A stretch of 21,365 nt of DNA from contig JBFOMB010000152.1 in assembly GCA_040830545.1 (NCBI GenBank), forward strand, positions 1 to 21,365, in the 5' to 3' direction. The stretch's first letter is position 1; each line of letters opens with the position of its first letter. The notes below the pieces were generated by a model that was not told the origin of the DNA, ran no database searches, and was given only the letters and a program-made list of their open reading frames with translations. Origin of the DNA: HXMU1420-2 sp040830545. GTDB lineage: Bacteria > Pseudomonadota > Alphaproteobacteria > Rhodobacterales > Rhodobacteraceae. The position numbers and the translations under genes were made by a program. Shown one piece after another: positions 15,347 to 21,365 of the stretch.

Positions 15347-16374
15347 TGCAGATCCTGCGCTACGCGATCTACCGGCTGGGCACCATGCTGCTGACGCTGC
15401 TGGTCGTGTCGGTGCTGATCTTTATCATCATCAACCTGCCCCCGGGCGACTACCTGTCCAACCAGATTGCCGAATTGCAGGCCACCGGCCAGACCTCGGG
15501 CGTCGCCAAGGCCGAATTCCTGCGCACGGAATTCGCGCTAGATAAGCCGCTCTGGCAGCAATACCTGATCTGGATGGGGTTCTTCCCCGGTCCACACGGG
15601 TTTTCAGGCATGTTGCAGGGCAACTTCGGCTGGTCCTTCGAATTCGACCAACCCGTGGCCGAGATTGTGGGCGAAACCCTGTGGCTGACCGTTCTGGTCA
15701 ACCTGGCCGCCGTCCTGTTTGTCTACGCCGTTGCCCTGCCGCTGGGCGTGATCGCCGCCGCGCGGGCCAAAACCTGGATCGACTACACCGCCGCTTTGGT
15801 CGGTTATCTGGGTCTGGCGACCCCGAACTTCCTGCTGGCGCTGATCCTGTTTTACTACGGCCACAAATACCTGAACCTGCCCATCGGCGGGTTGATGGAC
15901 CCGATCTATGAAGGTCAGCCCATGACTTTTGAAAAGATGAAGTCGATCCTGATCCACCTGATTGTCCCGACCTTCGTCATCGGCACTGCAGGCACCGCAG
16001 CCATGATGCAGCGCCTGCGCGCAAACCTGCTGGACGAACTCGGGAAACCCTATGTCGAAACCGCCGTGGCCAAGGGCATGAGCGAACGCAAAATGCTGGT
16101 GAAATACCCGCTGCGCATGGCGTTTAACCCGTTTGTCGCGGACATCGGCAACCTGTTGCCGTCCATGGTGTCAGGCTCGGTTCTGGTTTCTGTGGTCCTT
16201 GGGCTGCAAACCATTGGCCCCACCCTACTGACCGCTCTGAAGACACAGGATCAGTTCTTATCCGGATTTGTCCTGATGTTCGTGGCCTTGCTGACGCTCA
16301 TAGGCACGATGATTTCCGACGTTCTGCTGGTGATCCTCGATCCGCGCATCCGGTATGAAGGGAGGGAGGCATGA
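15346..16374 (+). CDS. ABC importer permease 1 (DppB/YejB type)
   Basis: This 342-residue inner-membrane protein has six predicted TM segments, the first at about 10-30 (TMLLTLLVVSVLIFIIINLP). A long periplasmic loop follows (about 32-105) and includes LPPGDYLSNQI. The EAA loop that docks on the ATPase is at about 231-252 (ELGKPYVETAVAKGMSERKML). The last TM segments are around GSVLVSVVLGLQTIG and FVLMFVALLTLIGTMI. The layout and the C-terminal LVILDPRIRYE are typical of the DppB/OppB/YejB subunits. It partners the second permease, with which it overlaps by four bases (ATGA at 16371-16374). Confidence 0.95.
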   Translation: MQILRYAIYRLGTMLLTLLVVSVLIFIIINLPPGDYLSNQIAELQATGQTSGVAKAEFLRTEFALDKPLWQQYLIWMGFFPGPHGFSGMLQGNFGWSFEFDQPVAEIVGETLWLTVLVNLAAVLFVYAVALPLGVIAAARAKTWIDYTAALVGYLGLATPNFLLALILFYYGHKYLNLPIGGLMDPIYEGQPMTFEKMKSILIHLIVPTFVIGTAGTAAMMQRLRANLLDELGKPYVETAVAKGMSERKMLVKYPLRMAFNPFVADIGNLLPSMVSGSVLVSVVLGLQTIGPTLLTALKTQDQFLSGFVLMFVALLTLIGTMISDVLLVILDPRIRYEGREA

Positions 16375-17525
16375 CACAGCTCCCCGACGGTCGCTACGTC
16401 GACGACGCCCCGTTCGACCCGCATGCCAGCATTCAGCAACTGGAACGCTCGGATCTGGACGCCCCGAACTGGTTGCTGGTCTGGCGCAAATTCCGCCAGC
16501 ACAAACTCGGGCTGATTTCGGGCATCTTCCTGCTGCTGAGCTACCTGATGCTGCCCTTTGCCGGGTTCATCGCGCCCTATGGTGCCAACGAACGGCACGA
16601 AGAACACCTGTATTCCCCGCCGCAGGGCATCAAGTTCTTCCATGAAGGCAAGTTCATGGGGCCGTTCATCTATCCAATGACGGCAGAGGCGGATTTGGAA
16701 ACCTTCCAATGGGTATTCAAACCGGACTACACCAGCCCGTCCAAGCTACGGTTCTTCTGCAAGGGGTCTGAATACAATCTGGCGGGCCTCATTCCCGCCC
16801 GCACGCGCCTGTTTTGCGCTCCCGAGGGGCAGACCGTGTTTGTCTGGGGCTCTGACCGTCTGGGCCGCGACATCTTCAGCCGCATCCTTTATGGCGCGCA
16901 GCTTAGCCTGACCGTGGGTCTGATCGGCATTTCGGTGTCGTTCTTCCTGGGCATCGGGTTCGGGTCCATGGCCGGATATTTCGGCGGGCGGATCGACTGG
17001 ACCATCAACCGAGTAATCGAAATCCTGCGCTCTCTGCCGGAACTTCCCTTGTGGCTGGCCTTGTCCGCTGCCGTGCCGTCGAACTGGAGCCCGGTTGCGG
17101 TGTTCTTCATCATCTCCATCATCCTCGGTATCCTCGACTGGCCCGGATTGGCCCGCGCCGTGCGGGCCAAGTTCCTGAGTTTGAGGGAAGAGGAATACGT
17201 GCGCGCGGCGGAAATGATGGGGGCCTCGTCCGGTCGGGTGATCCGAAAACACCTGTTGCCGAACTTCATGAGTCACCTGATCGCCAGTGCAACGCTATCA
17301 ATCCCCGCGATGATCCTTGGTGAAACCGCGCTGTCCTTCCTCGGCCTGGGTCTACGAGCCCCGGCGGTCAGTTGGGGCGTGATGTTGAACGACGCGCAGA
17401 ACCTTGCGTCCATCGAAATCTACCCATGGACGGCAATTCCGATGTTGCCGATTGTCGTGGTCGTGCTGGCGTTCAACTTCCTCGGCGACGGGCTGCGTGA
17501 CTCGCTGGACCCGTACACGCAATGA
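16371..17525 (+). CDS. ABC importer permease 2 (DppC/YejE type) with a large periplasmic insert
   Basis: This is a 384-residue inner-membrane protein. A cytoplasmic N-terminal tail leads into TM1 at about 42-66 (KLGLISGIFLLLSYLMLPFAG). Between TM1 and TM2 lies an insert of roughly 95 residues (about 70-165), larger than in DppC but reminiscent of YejE. It holds two cysteines, Cys130 and Cys149, which in the oxidising periplasm could form a disulfide. GSDRLGRDIFSRILYGAQLSL then marks the start of the permease core. The EAA loop is at about 270-300 (LREEEYVRAAEMMGASSGRVI). It ends in FLGDGLRDSLDPYTQ, the standard C-terminus of the DppC family. It overlaps both neighbours by four bases. The insert may contact the unusually long solute-binding protein; that is inference. 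Confidence 0.95.
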   Translation: MTQLPDGRYVDDAPFDPHASIQQLERSDLDAPNWLLVWRKFRQHKLGLISGIFLLLSYLMLPFAGFIAPYGANERHEEHLYSPPQGIKFFHEGKFMGPFIYPMTAEADLETFQWVFKPDYTSPSKLRFFCKGSEYNLAGLIPARTRLFCAPEGQTVFVWGSDRLGRDIFSRILYGAQLSLTVGLIGISVSFFLGIGFGSMAGYFGGRIDWTINRVIEILRSLPELPLWLALSAAVPSNWSPVAVFFIISIILGILDWPGLARAVRAKFLSLREEEYVRAAEMMGASSGRVIRKHLLPNFMSHLIASATLSIPAMILGETALSFLGLGLRAPAVSWGVMLNDAQNLASIEIYPWTAIPMLPIVVVVLAFNFLGDGLRDSLDPYTQ

Positions 17526-18862
17526 CGCTCATCTCTGCGCTACCTCAGGCCGGGACCTATCAGGTCACCGGCAGCGGATTTCGCCCCTCTGCCTTTGCGG
17601 TCAGTCCGTTGGCAACGGCATCAGTTGCTGGGGTGGGGCTGGAACTGTCCCGGCTGATTGCTGCACTTGGATTGACCTCGAAACAGCCCGAGGTGACCGT
17701 CGATCACCGTCTGGCCTCGCTCTGGTTCGGATGGTCCTATCGCCCGCGCGATTGGGAGGCCCCTAGCGTGTGGGACGCTATTGCGGGCGTTTACGAGACA
17801 TCAGACGGCTTCATTCGCCTGCACACCAACCTGCCACACCACCGCGCCGCCGCACTGCGGGTGCTGGGATGTGATGCCACGCGCGAGGCCGTGGCCGCCG
17901 CCGTGAAAACATGGGACGGCGACGCGTTGGAGTCTCAGGTGGTGGCCGAAGGCGGCGCTTCCGCCTTCATGCGCAGCCGTGCGGACTGGCAGGCACATCC
18001 GCAGGGGCAGGCCGTTGCAGCAGACCCGTTGATCGGCTGGCCTGCGCCCCGCAGTGTCACAGTGCGCGAGCGGCCCGAAACAACGGCAGAACGCCCCCTT
18101 GCTGGCCTGCGTGTGCTGGACCTGACCCGCGTGCTGGCGGGGCCGGTGTCCACCCGGACGCTGGCCGCGTTCGGCGCAGATGTGCTGCGGATCGACCCGC
18201 CGGGCTGGGACGAACCCGGCGTGATCCCGGACATCACGCCGGGCAAACGTTGCGCCTTTCTGGACCTGAAAACGAAAGACGGGCTGGATCACCTGCATGC
18301 CTTGCTGGCCGAGGCCGACGTACTGGTGCACGGCTACCGCCCCGGCGCGCTGGACGCACTAGGTCTGGACCGGGCGACGCGGGATCAACTGGCCCCGAAC
18401 CGGGTGGAGGTCACTCTGGACGCATATGGGTGGCAAGGCCCATGGTCGGGGCGCCGCGGATTTGACAGCCTGGTACAGATGAGCGCTGGGATTGCCGCAA
18501 CCGGGCAGGACTGGGCCGGGGCCGATACACCCGTACCGCTGCCGGTTCAGGCGCTGGATCATGCCACGGGGTACCTGATGGCGGCTGCTGTTTTGTCTGC
18601 ATTGGCCAATGCGGCACGTGGCGACGAGGTTTCGGACGGGCGGCTGTCACTTGCCCGAACGGCCGAGGAACTGGCGGGGATGACACCGGTGGAAGACGGT
18701 GGTGAGATCAGCAAAACCACGGATGCCGACTTTGCCCCAACACCCGAGCACAGCGTCTGGGGCCAAACCGACCGCCTGCGCGCACCCTTGCAGGTTGGCG
18801 CAGCCCACATGCGATGGGATCGCCCCGCCGGACCGGTCGGAACCGCCGAGGCCCGCTGGTAA
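17522..18862 (+). CDS. CoA-transferase family III (CaiB/BaiF)-like protein, rearranged
   Basis: This is a 446-residue cytosolic protein. The canonical family III N-terminal signature, LAGLRVLDLTRVLAGPVSTR with FGADVLRIDPPG, appears only at residue 193, followed by FLDLKTKDG (Asp248) and VHGYRPGALDALGLD. Before it, residues 28-165 resemble the middle and C-terminal parts of a normal member: a strand VTVDHRLASL, then YETSDGFIRLH, LPHHRAAALRVLG, and SRADWQAHPQGQA. The chain thus looks like middle-C followed by N-middle. The middle strand occurs twice (VTVDHRLA and LSLARTAE), and at the position where active members carry the nucleophilic Asp both copies have Arg (Arg63, Arg379). CoA-transferase activity is therefore uncertain. 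Its ATG overlaps the permease stop (ATGA), making it the fifth gene of the importer operon. Confidence 0.8.
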   Translation: MTLISALPQAGTYQVTGSGFRPSAFAVSPLATASVAGVGLELSRLIAALGLTSKQPEVTVDHRLASLWFGWSYRPRDWEAPSVWDAIAGVYETSDGFIRLHTNLPHHRAAALRVLGCDATREAVAAAVKTWDGDALESQVVAEGGASAFMRSRADWQAHPQGQAVAADPLIGWPAPRSVTVRERPETTAERPLAGLRVLDLTRVLAGPVSTRTLAAFGADVLRIDPPGWDEPGVIPDITPGKRCAFLDLKTKDGLDHLHALLAEADVLVHGYRPGALDALGLDRATRDQLAPNRVEVTLDAYGWQGPWSGRRGFDSLVQMSAGIAATGQDWAGADTPVPLPVQALDHATGYLMAAAVLSALANAARGDEVSDGRLSLARTAEELAGMTPVEDGGEISKTTDADFAPTPEHSVWGQTDRLRAPLQVGAAHMRWDRPAGPVGTAEARW

Positions 18863-18888
18863 TTCACACCATGTGACACCACCACGCC

Positions 18889-18956
18889 GTAGCCCCGGAC
18901 TTGATCCGGGGCCTCTAACCCTTGACCAAGAGGTCCCGGACCAAGTCCGGGACTGC
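18889..18956. repeat. Double palindromic intergenic element (REP-like)
   Basis: Two 28-base arms (18889-18916 and 18929-18956) are inverted copies of each other with about four mismatches, around a 12-base loop. Each arm is itself palindromic: CCCCGGACTTGATCCGGGG (18893-18911) and TCCCGGACCAAGTCCGGGA in the second arm. The CCGGACTTGATCCGG core is a sequence I recognise as dispersed between genes in many alphaproteobacterial genomes. It sits between two convergent genes, so the RNA from either strand would fold into one long hairpin or two short ones. A role in 3-prime end formation or transcript protection is plausible. There is no T-run. Confidence 0.75.
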
Positions 18957-18981
18957 GTCGCGCAACCGAAACGCTTCTCGT

Positions 18982-21363
18982 TCATCGGTCATCCGGCATC
19001 CCGTCCCCGTCCAGATCATCCTCGATGATCGCGGCCTGCGCCGCCCCCAGAACCGCATCCTTCTGCTTGGGCGTCAACTCGTCCACCTGTTCATCTGCCA
19101 GACGTACCGTCACCTCGCGATGTGCAAACCTGATCCCTTCAATGGCAAACAGCCTGCGGATTTCTTCGTACACCTTCTTGCGCACCAGCCATTGATCGCC
19201 CGGCTTGGTCATGAACTTCACCCGGATGATCATCGCGCTATCCTGCATCTCGATCACACCCTGGGATTTCAACGGCTGGATGAAGTTTTCCCCGATCACC
19301 GGGTCTTTCAGCAGGTCCTTGCCCAGGTTCTTGATCAGCTTGCGCACCTTTTCCACATCCGTGTCATAGGTCACGCGCAGGGGCAGTTTCATGATGACCC
19401 AGTCGCGGGAGTAGTTGGTCAGCACCTTGATCTCGCCAAAAGGAATGGTGTTCAGCGCGCCCAGATGGTGACGCAACTGGAACGACCGGACCGAGATCTT
19501 CTCGACCGTCCCTTTCACGTCGCCGATGTCGATATACTCCCCCTTGCGGAACGCATCGTCGATCAGGAAAAACGCGCCCGAAAAGATGTCCCGCACCAGC
19601 GTCTGCGCGCCAAAGCCCACGGCCAGACCAACCACACCGGCACCGGCGAACAGAGGGCTGACATTGATCCCGATCTCCATCAGCGCAATCAGCGCAATGG
19701 CCACCACCACCGTCGCCAGAATTGCACCCCGGAACAGCGGCAGCAGGGTCGCCAACCGGCTGGCACCGGTGGCCCCGCCTTCGTCCCCAAGCTCGCCCTC
19801 GGCGTCCGGTTCTTCCTCGGAAATCTTGCTGTCGATCCAGATGCGGAAGAAGTGGAACAGGATGTAGCCGATGAACACGATAAAGATCACGTCAATCGCC
19901 CGGTCCACAAGGGACGCCCTCAGGATGCTGCTTTCCGGGTCCCAGATCGCCAGCAGGGCAATCACACCCGTGACAAAGGCGATAATGCCGGCCACCCGCC
20001 GCGCCAGATCTTCGTAGGAATTGATCGAATAGGTCCGGCGCTCCCCCGGCAGTTCTGCAAACTCGGGGTAGTCATCCTCCTCAGCGGCATCCGCTTCGGC
20101 CATCGCCTCGTTGATGCGCTGCACCTCGCGCGAGCGATCAAAGTAGCGTTCGATGATGTAGTTGAAGATGCCGTAGACCACGACAATCGACAGCACCACA
20201 CCATAAAGCGCAGCAATCGGCGGGATCGAGGTGTTTTGCTCCAGCACCAGATCAAAGGCCAGTTTGAGCCACGCAAACGAGACATAGCCGATCACCACAG
20301 GGGCCCAGGCAAAGGACAGGAACCGGACGACCCACGCGACCTCTGCCGGGCCCTTGCCACCCCGAATGGCGTTGGAAATGGCGCGCGCATTGAACAGGAC
20401 CAACAGGACGTTCAGCGCCGCACCAGCCAGCGAAAGCGATCCGTATATCAGCGCATAGACGTTGTAGTTCAGGCCAAAATCCCCGATCCACGCGCTGAAA
20501 ATCACCGTGATTATGTCAAAGGTGGTCAGCACCCAGATCCAACGGAACAGCTTTTTGGCGTCCCGGTCGTTCAAATGCGGGATACGGTATTGCGACAGGA
20601 ACGGTGAAAGGATCATCCGCCACAGGTCCGAAATGACCCGGATCGCAAAGAATGCGGCAAAGATGGCTGTGACGGTCAGGTCAACCGTGACCTCATCCTG
20701 CACACCAAACAGGATCGCGCCAATGATATAGGCCACAATGATCCCGAAAATCGTGCCAACCACACCGGCGGAAAACCGCAGCAACAGGAATGGCATCTTT
20801 TCGATGTATCCCTGCGGATTGTCGCGGATTTGGGAGATCATGAAACCCCGGACCAGCCGCTTGCCGTAAATCTCGCGCATGGCGAAATACGCAATCCCCA
20901 GGAACAGCGACGTCCACAGCAGGATTTCCACATAGGTGAAGATCTCGCCCGTCGGGCTTTTGTCCCGCAGCACCTGTTTCACTGCTGCAACTGACGTAGG
21001 CAAAGCGTCCAGGCGCTGCTGCAACGCGGCCTCGAATTCCTCCACCTCTTCCTGCGCACGCATCATGGCCGAGGCTGCTGTTTCTTCTTCCTCCCCATCT
21101 GCGGGCTTGGCTGCGCCACCTGTCGTGATCAGATTGCCGTTGCTGTCGATCACGATCACGCTGACACCGCTGGCCGCAGCATCGCGAATGGCATCGGACA
21201 GGGATGACTGATCCTGCGACGATGACCCGGATGGCACCCCACCCAACAGCGATTGGGCCTGTCCCGACCAGCCAACCCCGGCCAACAGGACAACCAACAA
21301 AACAATGAGCCGCGCGGCCCCCACCAGCGCCCCACCCCATCCCAGACAGTTACTATGATCCAA
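18982..21363 (-). CDS. Large MscS-family mechanosensitive channel (start uncertain, at window edge)
   Basis: About 793 residues. A Sec-type signal (GAARLIVLLVVLLAGVGWSGQA) is followed by a short acidic coil (RAQEEVEEFEAALQQRLDAL), about ten TM segments, and the MscS core: the pore helix region LFAGAGVVGLAVGFGAQTLV, then RDIFSGAFFLIDDAFRKGEY, the beta domain IDIGDVKGTVEKISVRSFQL, NTIPFGEIKVLTNYS, and the alpha-beta domain ending FAHREVTVRL. It should gate on membrane tension and release solutes during hypo-osmotic shock, like the larger members YbdG, YbiO and MscK. The first in-frame start is TTG at 21363. GTG at 21324 would give a better signal peptide, and a start beyond the window cannot be excluded. 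The C-terminus DDLDGDGMPDDR has a DxDxDG acidic motif, unusual for MscS. Confidence 0.9.
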   Translation of the reverse strand: MDHSNCLGWGGALVGAARLIVLLVVLLAGVGWSGQAQSLLGGVPSGSSSQDQSSLSDAIRDAAASGVSVIVIDSNGNLITTGGAAKPADGEEEETAASAMMRAQEEVEEFEAALQQRLDALPTSVAAVKQVLRDKSPTGEIFTYVEILLWTSLFLGIAYFAMREIYGKRLVRGFMISQIRDNPQGYIEKMPFLLLRFSAGVVGTIFGIIVAYIIGAILFGVQDEVTVDLTVTAIFAAFFAIRVISDLWRMILSPFLSQYRIPHLNDRDAKKLFRWIWVLTTFDIITVIFSAWIGDFGLNYNVYALIYGSLSLAGAALNVLLVLFNARAISNAIRGGKGPAEVAWVVRFLSFAWAPVVIGYVSFAWLKLAFDLVLEQNTSIPPIAALYGVVLSIVVVYGIFNYIIERYFDRSREVQRINEAMAEADAAEEDDYPEFAELPGERRTYSINSYEDLARRVAGIIAFVTGVIALLAIWDPESSILRASLVDRAIDVIFIVFIGYILFHFFRIWIDSKISEEEPDAEGELGDEGGATGASRLATLLPLFRGAILATVVVAIALIALMEIGINVSPLFAGAGVVGLAVGFGAQTLVRDIFSGAFFLIDDAFRKGEYIDIGDVKGTVEKISVRSFQLRHHLGALNTIPFGEIKVLTNYSRDWVIMKLPLRVTYDTDVEKVRKLIKNLGKDLLKDPVIGENFIQPLKSQGVIEMQDSAMIIRVKFMTKPGDQWLVRKKVYEEIRRLFAIEGIRFAHREVTVRLADEQVDELTPKQKDAVLGAAQAAIIEDDLDGDGMPDDR

Positions 21364-21365
21364 CC

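Noticed and set aside
18922..20607. Long plus-strand open frame opposite the mechanosensitive channel gene
   Set aside because: It is the complement of a clearly conserved MscS gene. The product is rich in His, Arg, Gln and Asp with no recognisable domain, as expected for antisense of a high-GC gene.

Overview
The window looks like chromosomal DNA of a high-GC alphaproteobacterium, most likely a member of the Rhodobacteraceae (roseobacter group). This is inferred from codon use, from the protein types (single-chain acyl-CoA carboxylase, MaoC-phosphotransacylase fusion, YejF-like double ATPase) and from a palindromic CCGGACTTGATCCGG-type intergenic repeat that I associate with alphaproteobacteria. 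No phage, transposon, CRISPR, rRNA or tRNA signal was seen. Genes are densely packed, many with 4-base ATGA overlaps.

Layout. (1) 1-1553, minus strand: the N-terminal 329 codons of a thiamine-diphosphate enzyme that runs off the left edge, behind a small exported DUF302 protein. (2) 1854-6211, plus strand: two overlapping small membrane-anchored proteins (DUF1214, then DUF1254), followed by a single-chain biotin-dependent acyl-CoA carboxylase of 1054 residues. (3) 6239-9620, minus strand: acetate kinase, a MaoC/phosphate acyltransferase fusion overlapping it by 4 bases, and a creatininase-family amidohydrolase. (4) 9713-11445: a six-TM class III adenylate cyclase on the plus strand, converging on a small SAM methyltransferase on the minus strand. 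(5) 11659-18862, plus strand: a tightly overlapping five-gene operon, consisting of a double-ATPase ABC protein, a solute-binding protein with a twin-arginine signal, two permeases, and a CoA-transferase-family III protein. (6) A double palindromic repeat at 18889-18956, then a large MscS-type mechanosensitive channel on the minus strand reaching the right edge.

Functional reading. Much of the window handles acyl-CoAs: carboxylation of an acyl-CoA, acyl-CoA to acyl-phosphate to acid plus ATP through Ptb-like and AckA proteins, and a CoA-transferase-like protein. The ABC operon is a complete oligopeptide/nickel-class importer whose substrate is unknown. Its last gene is translationally coupled to it and encodes a rearranged family III CoA-transferase. 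In my alignment by eye, that protein carries the domain in the order middle-C then N-middle and has Arg where the catalytic Asp is expected in both copies of the middle segment. This coupling of an importer to a rearranged, possibly non-catalytic CoA-transferase is the least ordinary thing in the window.
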